64,000 nt of DNA from Cynocephalus volans (taxonomy: Eukaryota > Chordata > Mammalia > Dermoptera > Cynocephalidae): contig NC_084474.1 in the NCBI RefSeq assembly GCF_027409185.1, positions 93,685,005 to 93,749,004 on the forward strand, given 5' to 3'. The position numbers and the translations under genes were made by a program. Below the pieces are notes generated by a model. The model worked only from the letters and a program-made list of their open reading frames with translations, was not told the origin of the DNA and did not search any database. Shown piece by piece: positions 38,371 to 49,800 of the stretch (its first letter is position 1; each line of letters opens with the position of its first letter).

Positions 38371-41300
38371 GCATGAGGAGATGGGCTGTGCTGGGAACAA
38401 AGGGCACTCGGGGTGGAAGGAACTCCTTGGCCATGCCTGGGAGGTGGGAGGGTGACACTCTGTAGCTGTGGCAGCTGGTGGGGGCCGGAGGGCCAGGGTT
38501 GGAGTTCCCTGGAGGAGGAGGGGGAGGGGAAGCTGGGTCCATGGCAGGGTGACCACCCTGGAACCCCGGCCCACCAGCTTCGGGGGTGGCCAAGCAGTGA
38601 GCCATGCAGCCCACTGAGGGGTGACTTTGGGAAAATACCACATTATAACCCTGCACGTGACAGCCTGGGAAACTGAGGCACAGGTTGGAGCAGGGTCTCT
38701 TAGAGGAACCCATGTGGCTTGCCTCTGACTCAGTAGTGATGCCTGCACAGGGGCACCCCCTGCCCTCTGCTGGGGCACCCACAATATTGTAGTTACCTGG
38801 CCCACCCACGGCGGGAGTCTGGGATGCAGCTTCCCAGGTCTGGGGTGGGAGTAGGAGAGGCTACAGGGGGACGCATGTGGCAGAGCCAGTGCTAAGCCTT
38901 GGGGAGGGGTGGGGCGATGTGCGGGGGTCGGGGGGGACCATCTTGGCCAGTGATGGGGAGTGGATGGTGGGTAGCAGTTCCCACGTGCTGGAGTGCCTGG
39001 AGGAGCCGCGGCCAACGTGGCACCTGTGATGTCACCAGTGGCCTGGCTGACATTGGTTCCTGGGACGCCTTCCAAGCCTCTGACACCCCCTCATCCCTGC
39101 CCCCAGCTGTGAGCTCCTGGTAGGAAGGGCAGGTGGGAGAGTAGGGCAGGGGAAGTGTCCTACCTGCCCCAGCCAGCAGGGGGGCTTCTGGGGTGGTGGA
39201 ACGGGCACCTGGAGGGCTGGCATGCCCATGCTTGGCAGTTCCTCCTTCCCCTGGCCATGCCTCAGTTTCCTCATCTGAGCTGCTGCCTGGCGGCCAGAGG
39301 CCCTGTCTTCCAGCTGTCAGTGCCCACTGTCCTCTTTGTCTCCTCAGCATCCCAGCAAGTCAGGGCTTGTCTTTGTACCTTCCACAGGGGAGGAACAAGG
39401 GCCCAGAGGGAAGAACTGGTCACAAGCAGCATTGGGATTCACCTCAGTTCTGCGGAGCCAAACCTGGTCCTGAACCTCCTCCCACCACCACTCCTCCCTG
39501 CTTTCTTCTGGCACCCGAGTCCCTTTAGGGGAGGGTCCAGGCCCATAAGGTTGGGGCGAGCTGGCTGAGTTCAAGGTGGGGAGGGCCAGGGGCTTGGTAC
39601 CTGGCTATGGGGAAGGGGTCTGAGTCCTAGCTTGGGCCTGCTATTAAGCACCTACCGGAGACCAGTTTTCTACCCATCACCTGGGCGGTTCTCCTGGTGC
39701 TATTGGAGGCTTGGAGGCTCAGGGTGGGCCTGGCAGGCTCTGAGTGGCCACATGGTTCAGGAGACCCATGGGACCTGCTGGGCTTCATCCGGCTACCTGC
39801 CCTGACACTCTGTGCCCAGCCTGGCAGGAGCTCAGTGGCCTTGCCTGTGCTGAGCTGGGAGCCTGCCTGCCTGCCTGTGGCCCTGGCAATGATAGCGCCT
39901 GGGTCTGCAGTGGAGCTGTGGCCTGCCTGGGCAGTGCTGGTGGCTGGCAGCACATGAGGGTGGCCTTGGAGGGCGGGCTGCCTGAGTTGGCAAGTCAGCC
40001 CCACGCCCCACAGGGCACTGTTAAAGCCATGTGTGTGGGGAGGGAACCAGAGGGGCAGTGACAGAGTGCAAGAGAGTGTCCCTGAAGCCCACAGCAGGTA
40101 GAACAGGTGCCTGCCTGGTAGAAACCCAAGCCTGCTCCAACAGCTCTGCTTCCAGGTCACAGTTCAGGTGCCCTGTGACCAGCTTTGGAAGGTGGCTTCC
40201 CTCCCTGGCAGTGTCTCCATTTATAGAGGAGGCCATGGCCCGGTGAGGGCCAGCACTGCTCAGGGGTCAGGGCATGCCTGATGATGAGATACCAGGCATC
40301 AGGGCATGTCTATGCACCCCCCACCCTGTGCCACCTCCTCTATGGAGCCTTCTCTGACTACCCTGCGCTCCTGATTGTCTGCCATCCTGGGACTTCTTCT
40401 GCTCAGAGGCCTTCCTCCTGCTGGTCCCCATCCCAGCACTGGGTGCTCAGGAATCACTACGGAGAGGGTCCGATAACTCAGGGAGCTGCCGAAAGGCAGA
40501 GGGCACAGGCTGCCAAGGAATAGTGAATTCCCCATCACCAGAGGTGTGCAAGCTTGGGATTAGGTGGCATAGGTGATCTTTGAGGTTCCTCCAGACCTCG
40601 GGAGCTGAGATCCCGTGATGGCTTCTGGATGTTTCCCAGATCTGGACCTCTGCCCAGAACGTTGGGTCATTTGTTCCTTCCACAAACAAGTGGGAGCCCT
40701 CCTGGTGCCAGGGCCTGTGCGGGAGGCGGGGTGGAACTGAGGACCTCTCAGTCTCTCCTACAGTCAGCGATGCCTTCCTCGGGGCTGGGACACTCTCTGC
40801 TCCCAAGGGCATGTGGCCAAGAGGGGAGGGGACAGAAGTGGGAGTGGGGGGGCAGCAGCACTTGGTCAGTGAAGGGGGCTGGGCCCTCGGTGCTGCTGGG
40901 TGCAGAGGGCATGAGGTCTCCGGGAAGGTGTCCTGGGTGATTGAGTGTGGGCTTGGCCTGCTCTGGTCCCCCTCCTGGTCCCCTCAGCAGTGAGCAAACT
41001 TGGGCTTGCTCTGGGAGGGTTCCAGGAACAGCTCCTGCCTGATATAAATAGACTTCTCCGAAAGGCTTGGGGCTGTGCCAGGTGCAGCAGGTGCCCCCCA
41101 GGCCTGGCTAGAGGCCACCAGGCAAGGGGGAGGAGCCCGGGTGGGGGAAACAAGGATGCTAAGGACCCACACTTGGAGCCCGGCAGCATGGTGGGCTCTG
41201 TGTCCTGGCTGCAGCATCACAGAGCTTGATGGGATCTTTCACTAAGAGACCCCTTTTACAGATAAGGAAACAGGCTGGCGTGGCAGCAGCAGCCTGTCTC

Positions 41301-42915
41301 AGAGCTTCTGTCTCCCAGAGAGATGGGGTCAGGATGAGCAAGGTCTCTGGGGGTCAGCGAAACTGAACTCCAACAGTGATTCTTCTGCTTCCTGGCTGTG
41401 TGACTTGGGTGAGTTGCTCAACTTCTCTGAGCTGCCCTGTTCTATCAGTGCAGGGTGGCCAGTGTTAGTGTCTTGCTGGTGGGATGCAGCGTCTGGCACA
41501 GTGTCCGAGAGGACAGACTCATAGAAAGCGGTTAAGATGGGAGACTGGTGGGTCAGTGAATGCCCAGAGCATACCCATTCCCACCTTGGCCGCTCAGGGA
41601 GATGCTGCTGGATGGGCTGAGTGGCAAGCTCTGGAGTGGGCATCAGAACCGAGGCTGACCTGACCTGTGGCTGAGTGAATCCACAAGGGCAGAAGAAGTG
41701 CCCGGGGAGCTCAGGCCTTTGGGGCTCCCTGAGCCGGTGGGCAGGGTACCTGGCTTGGTTGGGGCGTGCCGTGGGTGGGGGCTCCTGCGGGGACCTCCAG
41801 CCTGGACACAGCTGCCTTGTCCTTACTTGTCCTGCTGGCTCACCTGCCTGGGGGCGTGGGGTAGGAGGAGGGGAGACTTGTGGGCATGGCTGTGCCAGGC
41901 CAGGCTGATGGTGATGCTCTCTGGGTGTGTGTGGGGAGAGCCTGGAAGAGGGCCGTATTCTTGGCCGGCTGGGCCCCTGGCAAGCCTTCCCCTGTCCCTT
42001 CACTGGCACTGACTGCTGATTGCAGGGGCCAGGCTGTTTGGCTGGGAGCCAGGCTTAGAGCTGGGTTCCCAGCAAGGGGAGGCCATCAGGGAACCTGTGC
42101 TGGGGACTCTACCCGCCCTGCTCCACCCCATTCCGAGGGCCCCCCCAGTGGCCAGGGCAGGTAAAAAGTTGATGGTGATGCCAGGCTCCACTCGTGGGCC
42201 TCACAGTCTGGGGAGCATGTGAATTCTTGGTCATGGTGCTCCCAGGAGACAAAGCCAGGACCCTACTGAGGGTGAGGGACAGGTGGGGAACCCCCAGGAG
42301 GATTTCGCTTGAGAGTGTCACTGAGGGCTTCATGGGAGAGGGGGCATCTGCATCAAGCCTGGGAGGCTGAGTGGCATGTGGAGACAGCTGTCATGCTAAA
42401 CCCTGCCTGCCTATGTGACACAGAGTGTGCTCCTAGTCTCAGTGCCTCAGTTTCCTCACCTGCATGCTGGGGGATGACTGTAGTCCTGCTGCAGGGGTGT
42501 CGTGAGGATGAAAGGAGGGAATAGCAGGGTCTGGCACACAGCAGGTGCTCAGACAGTGGGGGAGGCCTCGGCTGTGAGGCTGGACAGCGGGGCAGGGGTC
42601 TTTAAGGAGGAGCTCGAGCCACCCTTAGCCCGTGGGCGCTGGCCTCGTGACGCACCTCGGCAGGGTACCTCGCGTCCTGTTCAGAGTGGGCTCCCTCCGG
42701 CCCCTGCCCAGGTGGTGCTCCCGCCAGGAGCCCTGTGGGCCCCTCCTGGCTGCCAGGCAGTCCTGCCCGCGTGGCGGGAGTCCTGGGCGGAGGGGCCGGG
42801 CCAGCCCCGGGTGCCCGCCTCCCCTCCCTTCCATGGCCCAGCGGCAGGGGACAGTGGCTATGTGTAGGCAGCAGGTGCACAGCCACCCTGCGCGCTGGCC
42901 GCGGTCGCCGCTCCC

Positions 42916-43053
42916 CACGTGACGCCCGGGGCACAGTAAATAGCCCAGCCCCAGGCTGGCATCGCCGGGGAGCGGCGACACTGTGGGAGGGAAGGCGGCC
43001 TGGCCAGTGGGTGCGCAGGGAGGCGGCAGCGGGACTGACACCTCTGGGCGCGG
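42916..43053 (+). promoter_or_regulatory. PTP4A3: Candidate proximal PTP4A3 promoter (P3) with non-coding first exon
   Basis: Within a CpG-rich stretch (about 42610-43200) lie an E-box CACGTGAC at 42916, a TATA-like TAAATAG at 42937 and, about 30 bases further, a GC-rich candidate first exon (about 42967-43053) ending in a good donor GCGG|GTGAGC. Spliced to the leader exon at 45881 this gives a 2.8-kb first intron. It is the nearest of three candidate promoters and the best placed for the main transcript. The start site is inferred, not seen. Confidence 0.6.
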
Positions 43054-45880
43054 GTGAGCCGGCGGCGTCCCCCGGCGGGCTGGGGAGCCCCTGCCAGCGC
43101 CCCGGACCTGGCCCGCCCTCACCACCGCCCGTGCCGCCGGCCCTGCCCCCGCGCCCCCGGAGCCCGGCCTCCAGCACTCTCTGTCCCCCGCCCCGTCACG
43201 TAGGGTCCCGTGGGCAGGGGCCCTGTCCGAAGCCGGCTGAGTCACACTCCCTCCCCAGCTGTGCCACTGGGAAGGAGGGTGGCAGCCTCCCTGAACCTTG
43301 GTTTCCCCTTCTGGGCACTGGGGGTCACTGTCATTCCCGCCTGTTTTCTCATCTGGCACACAGGGACAAAGATGGGTCCTCCCTTAAAGGGTCTGGGAAA
43401 GACAGCCGTTCAGTAGACAGCAGAGGGTCCGCGCCTGCTGGCGGGGTGGATGCGGGGGCTGGGAGCAGGCGGGCTGGGGAGAAGAGGCCGGGCTCCCAGG
43501 AGCGCTCTGGGGACTGGGTGGTGGGCTCAGTGGGAGTGTGGCTGCCACAGCAGAGAGGCTGCAACGGTGGCTGGTCTCACAGCAAACGGGTGGGGACAGC
43601 CTGTCCCAATTTTGCAGGTGGGGACCCTGAGGCTTCAGCCATGGCTGCCGGTGGTGGGACCACAGCCTTGGTCAGCCCTGCCTGGGGGTGGGTCCAGGGC
43701 TGTGTGGGTGGTTACAGAGGGGGCTTCTCCCTGCAGGATGGCCCCTAGGCAGGGTTGAGCCATGTGGGGCCCTGGGGCAAGAGGGTGGGACATCATTGCT
43801 TTGCTCTCACCTGGGGGAGGGGCCCCAGACTGCAGAGACAGGGGTGTGTGTGTGGCAAGACCCTAGCCCAGCCTGGCCCAACCTTGACCTGAACTCCTGA
43901 CCTCGTTCTAGCCTGGGCTCCGACCCCTGCCCCCTGCCCAGTCTAATCCCTGATCCCTGCAGACATGCGACAACCTCAGGTGGTCAGTAGTGTGGGGGGT
44001 GATTCAGGGCCCCCTCTCTGCCCAGAGACCCTTGGCCCTGAGGACCTATCTGGGGATACTGGCAGCAGAGCCAGGTGATGAGCTGTTGCCCGCGGGGTCT
44101 CCCTAGGTCCCCAGCAGCTGTGGGTAGTGAGGGGGTACGTCAGCCCCTCAGGGAGAGGTCCCCGTAGCAGTGTGGCTTCCTTGGCCTTTTTTCCTCTTTT
44201 CTTTCTGTAAACATGAGCATGGCTCAGGCACGCACACACGCACACACACGTGCACACACACGTGCACACACATGCACACACAGGGATAGCCCTGCCCCGG
44301 GAGAGACCCAGGTGTTTGTGTGCTATGAGGATGCCAGCGGATTTCCTCACCTGTGCTCAGGTGCACTCGGTGCTTGCTGTGAGCTGGAGCAGGTTGGGGG
44401 CTGGCCGAACCAGGGACAGGAGTCTTTCTTCTTGCCTTTTACCCCTGTTTGGAGTTTTCCCCCCATTTTCATCCTCCCAGGACCCTGGCGAGAGGCAGAG
44501 TGTGAGATGTGGCGCCTGCCCTGAGCCCCTGAGCACGGGCCACCACCAGGGTGTGGAGGGCAGGGAAGCGAGTAGCCCCCTCCTGTCACATGTCACAGCC
44601 AGAGCCAGCAGCAGTAGAGTTGGCCTCTCCGAATCCAGGGTCCCAGGCCTCAGGCCCTTCCTGCACCCAGGCTGAGGCTCCAGGAGCCCAGCCTGCCTGG
44701 AGAAGGGGGTGCTGGGGCAGGGGCTAAGGTAAGAGGTGACACGTTGGGGAGTGGAGGACTGTGTCAGGTGAGGGCCTGTGAGCTGCCCTTTCCTTGGGCA
44801 GAGAGGGAGGCAGGGGCTGGAGCAGATCGCAGGGACGGGGTGGGGCTTAGAGTACATCCATGGCTGGAGGGGTCTGCTCGCCACAGGGTCACAGCTGGGT
44901 CACATCTTGGGGGCATCTTGTTTATCCCCTCATTGTGCAGATGGGGAAACTGAAGCCCAGAGAGATCAGTGACATGTCGACGGTCCCCCAGCCCCTTCAT
45001 GGGACGGGAGGTGGGCTGGGGCCCCTTGGCTGGGACTTTTGGGGCTGTTAGACCTAGAGAGGGAGAGAGGCAGGTACAGAGGTGCTTGTGGCTGTCTGTG
45101 TGTTGTTCCCTAGCATCCCTCCCTGGGGCCCTGTCACAATGTGTCCCCACTCCTGGCCACCTGCGCTGTCACCACCTTGGCATGTGCCTGGCGGCTGGCC
45201 TGTTGGCTTGTTTATCTTCTGTGCCTACCCAGCCTGTGAGCACGTGGTGGGGACATTGGTGGCCGGGGGCGGAGACTGACCAGGGCAGAAGGCTTTCTGG
45301 GGAAAGCCCAGGAGGCGATCAGGCGGGCCCTGGCTTTGACTGGGGTCACACCCCTCACACCCCGTACCCCCTGCAGTAGCACTGTGTGCCTGAGCCCCTT
45401 TCCCTGAGGACGGGCCACCCCAGAATGACCTGGGCTCATACATTGCACAGCAGCCAAGCATCAGGAGAGAAGGGCGACTGTCCTGGGGGTGGGAGTGGGG
45501 TTGGGGTGTCTGCTGGTCACAGGCTGCAGGGGCAGGAGCCAGGCTCAGGGACTTGGGTCAGTTGCCGTAGAGGGACCCATAATCTGCACGATCCTGGGTG
45601 TTTGTCTGTGAAATCCCTCTTCCTCTGTCCCTCTCCACCCCATCCTGGTGGCCCTGCGGTGGCTGTCCTATCATCTCAGGGGCCTGGGTCAGTCCTGGCA
45701 GAAGCTGCCCTTCTTTGTGCTCCCACATAGGGAAACTGAGGCCTGAGGAGGGTCACTCAGCACGGTCACAGGCAGGGCCCTGGAGAAGCATCTCCTGTGA
45801 CTGGAGTTGGGGTGGGCTTACACCCCCTCGCAGGAGGCAGGGGCCTCCAGTGACCCCTTTCTGTTCATTTCCCTCTCCAG
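43054..45880 (+). other. Probable PTP4A3 first intron from P3
   Basis: Lies between the P3 donor and the leader-exon acceptor. It contains a CA-rich microsatellite (44229-44283) and a reverse MIR core at about 44930-44975. Nothing else is recognised. Confidence 0.55.
44229..44283. repeat. CA-rich microsatellite with CG/TG interruptions
   Basis: Alternating cacacacg and tgcacacaca blocks over about 55 bases in the probable PTP4A3 first intron. Confidence 0.9.
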
Positions 45881-45911
45881 ACGTGGCCTGCTGCTGATCA
45901 GCCTGGGATTT

Positions 45912-45980
45912 ATGGAGAGGGCCTCGGGGGCCAGCTCTGAATACTGCCGTGCCCAACATCGCCACTGTGCCCACTGCTGA
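45912..45980 (+). promoter_or_regulatory. Upstream ORF in the PTP4A3 leader, 22 codons
   Basis: The first ATG of the probable leader exon, 31 bases after the acceptor. It runs 22 codons to TGA (peptide begins MERASGASSEYC and ends HCAHC, rich in Cys and His). The -3 base is T, so initiation would be leaky. It is a second candidate for the regulatory uORF known in PRL mRNAs. Confidence 0.4.
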
Positions 45981-46269
45981 GGAGGCCCCCGTGCCTCTGG
46001 CCCTCACCATTGCGCTCGCCCACCGATGTTCTCTGCTGCCTGGCCCCAGGCCGGCTCTGCCGCCTGAGCCCCCTGCCCTGCTCCAGGACTTACTGTACCC
46101 CGATGGGGTAACGTGACATGCGTTAGAGGCCGCCTGTCCGCCACGGCCGCCACCTGTGACCCCTACCCCAAGGCCACCAGTGTTGGTTCTGTTCAAGTTC
46201 ATTTTTCCTTTGGTCCTTGGGGATTTGGAGCCCAACTTTGAACAAAGGGGGCTGTTGACCTGCCTACCA

Positions 46270-46359
46270 ATGCAGAGAGAGCGTCCCCAGCGGTGGGCAC
46301 AGCGCTGGACACTGCTGCGGCGGCGGGTTCACTTTCAGCTTTTAGGTTTTCTTTGCTGA
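46270..46359 (+). promoter_or_regulatory. Upstream ORF in the PTP4A3 leader, 29 codons
   Basis: ATG at 46270 (context accaATGc, pyrimidine at -3), ending TGA at 46359. The predicted peptide is basic, with several Arg-Trp pairs (QRWAQRW) and a central RRR. It ends 371 bases before the main start and no ATG intervenes, so reinitiation at the phosphatase ORF is feasible. Published work on PRL phosphatases describes a conserved leader uORF that makes translation magnesium-sensitive. Whether this uORF or the 22-codon one at 45912 is the equivalent cannot be decided here. Confidence 0.4.
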
Positions 46360-46730
46360 GTTTTTTTGGTGGTGGTTATTTTTATTTTTGCCCCCTTATA
46401 GTTCTTCAGCTCTGAGAGACAGGAGCTTGACGTGGCCCGTTTTTACTTTGGAGGGCTCTTTTGCTCCTTTCCTTTTTTAAAGAGTTGGGTTTTCTTTACT
46501 AATTATCCACACACCAGGCAGCTTCTCCCCCCCCCTCAAGTATTTGCACAATATTTGTGCGGGGTGTGGGGGGCGGGTTTTTAAAAAATCTTTTCTCTCT
46601 CTTGGACATACACAGGGGTCTCGTGCTCCTCAGTTTTTCGGGGGCTGGTGGGGGCTTGTGTGGTCCATTTCCCTAGCCCTCTCTGCAGCCCCTCCCTGGC
46701 CCGGCCCCTGCCCCGTCCCCAGGAGGAGCC

Positions 46731-46835
46731 ATGGCGCGGATGAACCGCCCGGCCCCGGTGGAGGTGAGCTACAAGAACATGCGCTTCCTCATCACGCACA
46801 ACCCCACCAATGCCACCCTCAGCAGCTTCATCGAG
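46731..46835 (+). CDS. PTP4A3: PTP4A3 coding exon 1 (residues 1-35)
   Basis: Starts [16 protein letters not shown] and ends FIE. The ATG context gagccATGG is a good Kozak site (purine at -3, G at +4). The donor is GAG|GTGAGC, phase 0. A possible acceptor (ccccag) sits only 8 bases before the ATG at 46721-46722, so the transcript may begin this exon at 46723 or read through from the larger leader exon that starts at 45881. Confidence 0.96.
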
Positions 46836-49800
46836 GTGAGCCTGGGCAGGGTGGGTGGTGGGCAGGCTGTCTGGCTGGGGGTTACTGCTGCCAACGCCAG
46901 TACTGCCCTTGGGACCAAAGCTTAGCTGCTCTGTTACAGGGTCCTGGAGGGGGACACGGGGACATCCTGGAGGCTTGGGTGTGAGAGGTGTTGGGGGGTC
47001 AGCTGGGTCCCTGGGGGGCCCATGGGGTGGGCTGGTGTGTGATTGGGTAGGGCTCTGCGCTGTAGGACGGGGGCAGACTAAGGCCATGGTATTAGTGGGC
47101 CGGGCTCTGAGCGATTGGTGGGGCCTCTGGACTGGGGCAGCCCGAGCCCTCTGTTGGCCCTTTGGCCTCCATGCAGAGGCTGAGCACGGAGGAGGTGCCC
47201 CATGTGGGAAGTGGCCTGGTGACAGGTGGGGGGCGGGTGGTGGCGTAGGTGTGAAGGATGGCTCCCTGGTCAGCTCAGGTCATGAGAAGCCCACAGGCTC
47301 TGTGTTGAAATAGGCTGGGCTGGGGTTTCTGGGCTCAGATCTGTGTGTGAGGAGTGACTGGGCAAGAGTCAGAGCTGGCCATGGAGGGGGCGACCACTGT
47401 ACCCTGGAGAGCCAGCAGGCGGAGATGCCTGCTGCTTACAGCCCCAGCAGATGTGGCCAAATGCATTTGCAGAGCCTGTGTAGCACGGCCTCCTGTAGGA
47501 GCCTTGCCTCTGAAAAGTTCCCTGCCATCTGCAAACCCAGGGCTGTTTGCAGCCTGCCTCCAGGCTGTACAGGGCCGTTTCCAGAGCCTGTAACCATGTG
47601 TGGCTGTTTACAGCCCCCGCAGCCATATGCAGGGCCATTTGTGACCTCAGACTCTCAATCCTTCCCTCTGGAACATGAGATAAGCCCCCATAGGCTTGTC
47701 AAAATTAAACAAGGATAAGGGTATGAGAGGGCCCTGAAAACTCTATAGACGGAGGTAGTGGTCACCTTGAGGGCAGGGCCACATGCTGATCCTGGCCACA
47801 TGCTGAACCCTGGACCCTGGACACTGAGCTGGGTGCCCTACAGAGGATGACTGCCCTGCACACCCAGCCGATACCCTTGAGGTAACAGCAGGGTCTGAGG
47901 AAAGACTGGTGAGCACAGCACTGTGAGTGACTGGGGTCAGGGATCGGTGTGTGACCAGGGCCAGAGTTCAGCATGTGACCAGGGTCAGGGCTCCATCATA
48001 ACCAAGGTCAGGACCCAGAGCGTGACCATGGTCAGGGCTCAATGTGTGCTCAGGATCAGGGCTTAGTGTATGATCAAGGTCACAGCTTAGTATGTGCCCA
48101 GGATCAGGGCTCAGTGTATGAACAAGATCAGGGCTCAGCTTGTGACCAGAGTCAGAGCTCAGTCCCGGCTGGTGGCAGTTCCCTCTGCTGAGGGCACAAG
48201 GGACTCTGAGTGCCCAGCACTTCCTTCCTACTCCCTGCATTCTTAGAATAGTTGGGTTCTAGCCTCACTGTGGCCAGTGTCCCCGTCACATGACCAGCAA
48301 GGCCCAGCAGCTGATTCCTCACCACTCCCAAAATAGCTGTGGGGAGCAGGTGGGGTGGGAGTAGCCCCTGCACGGGGCCCCCAGGGAACGGAGCCCCTCT
48401 GCCCTGGGTACGAGTCGCCCTCAGTCTGGCTGTGAACTGCGTGACCTTTTCCCTGGTAGTGTGGGGCTTCCCTGCTGCTGTGCCAGGCTGCCCCTCCCGG
48501 CTGCCATCTGACTGGGGGCTGCCCTCCCTACTCTGAGGCCTCTTGGGCTGGACCTATCCCCGCAGCCCAGGCCAGAAGGGCTGCTCAGATGTGGGGGCCC
48601 AGATGTGGGCTGGGGGGTCCTGTCCCTGCTAGGGTGACCTGGTAGCTTTGTCTGGAAAATGTGGCCTTGCTGGTGAGATCTGGGATCCTGAGCACGACGA
48701 GGAGGGAGGTAGCATGCTGGGGAGTCACGGTCGCAGCTGTCATACTGTGGGTGACAGTGAACATAGGTGGGCAGCCAAGGGACAGGTGCCCCAGAGTGTC
48801 AGGTGCCCTACCACCCCATGCCACCCTGGCCAGTCATTGAGCCTGAGAGGCCACCATTGGTGTTCACACAGTGTCAGAGCCTTCCTGCCTTGTCGAGGGG
48901 GACACAGCCCCACCCTGGGGGCCTGAGGGAGCTCAGCTTGGGTTGGGGGTGCCAACCCATGAACCCTGCCCAGCCCTGCCTCCTCCCCCATCCTATTCTG
49001 ACAGGACCTGAAGAAATACGGAGCCACCACCGTGGTGCGTGTGTGCGAAGTGACATATGACAAGGCCCCGCTGGAGAAGGATGGCATCACTGTCGTGGTG
49101 AGGGCTGCGTGGCGCTGGGGACACTGCTGCTGCTGTGGGGGGTTGGGGGGTGGGCTGGGGCCCCTCTTGGCCTGGGCAGTGGGTTTGGTGCTCTTTACTG
49201 TAAGGCAGGCACGTGTGGCCTCTGTGTGCCACCTGCCACCCCCCAGGCATGCTTGTGCCTGGGCCACTTGTGTGGGCACACCAGGGGGAGGCCATGTTGT
49301 CGGGATGTGTGACCTCGAGCGAGCCACCCCCTTTGCACCCTGTTTTTCCACCTCTAGAGTGGGCCGGCATGGCCCACGAGGTGGGGGTCGCACACATGTG
49401 CTGCATCAGCCGTGGCTGCCGCTCCTGAGAGCTGGGCCTGTGTGTGCCAGGCTGGGCACCACCTGGTGCCATCTGCCTCAGCCTCACGGCTGCCCCTTGT
49501 GTGGTTCCATCTTGGGAAAACCCAGTTTTGGGGTGAGTGTCCTCCTGGAAGCAGCACTTAGTAATAGCCCCCCTTGCCAGGTGCACTCCCCATCGGGGGC
49601 TGATCCTGTGTCCCCCAACAGCCCTGCCTGGTGGCGAACATGGCCCCACTGTGCACACGGGGCTGCTAAGGCTCAGTGGCACCTCCCTCGGGTCCCTGAG
49701 TGAGCCTGGGGCAGAGCCGGGACCCCACAGGGCTGCGTGTGGGGCTGCCCGGCTCCTCTGCGCCTGGGCCTGTCTCAAGGGCCTCGTCTCCATCTCTTGC

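Larger units (their letters stand above)
36110..42600. other. Region between P2 and P3, probable intron
   Basis: Contains MIR (36480-36540 and 38190-38370) and L2-like (37085-37300, 40310-40400) fragments. No coding exon or promoter-like island is seen. Confidence 0.6.
45881..46730 (+). other. PTP4A3: PTP4A3 5' leader exon (untranslated part), probable
   Basis: A very good acceptor (pyrimidine-rich tract ending ccctctccag at 45880) opens a segment that can run unspliced to the start codon. The first part carries short upstream ORFs (45912-45980, 46026-46067, 46103-46111, 46118-46126, 46270-46359). From 46273 to 46730 there is no ATG in any + frame, although about seven would be expected by chance in 458 bases; ATG depletion is typical of a leader. 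The T-rich, AT-rich composition of 46320-46610 stands out from the GC-rich surroundings and would suit a conserved untranslated exon. An alternative is an internal intron ending at ccccag (46722). Confidence 0.6.
46836..49004 (+). other. PTP4A3: PTP4A3 intron after coding exon 1
   Basis: Intron of 2169 bases. It holds a decayed tandem repeat of about 31 bases (47538-47645) and a 24-bp minisatellite (47938-48166). I see no coding sequence, and nothing else recognisable. Confidence 0.9.

Noticed and set aside
42735-43748. Open frame of 337 codons on the + strand across the P3 island
   Set aside because: Same reason: low-complexity translation of CpG-rich promoter DNA, spanning the candidate first-exon donor.
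47968-48240. Octapeptide-repeat protein from the 24-bp minisatellite (- strand)
   Set aside because: The open frame follows automatically from a period divisible by three with no stop in the unit. Copies vary freely, including non-conservative changes, and there is no start or splice context.
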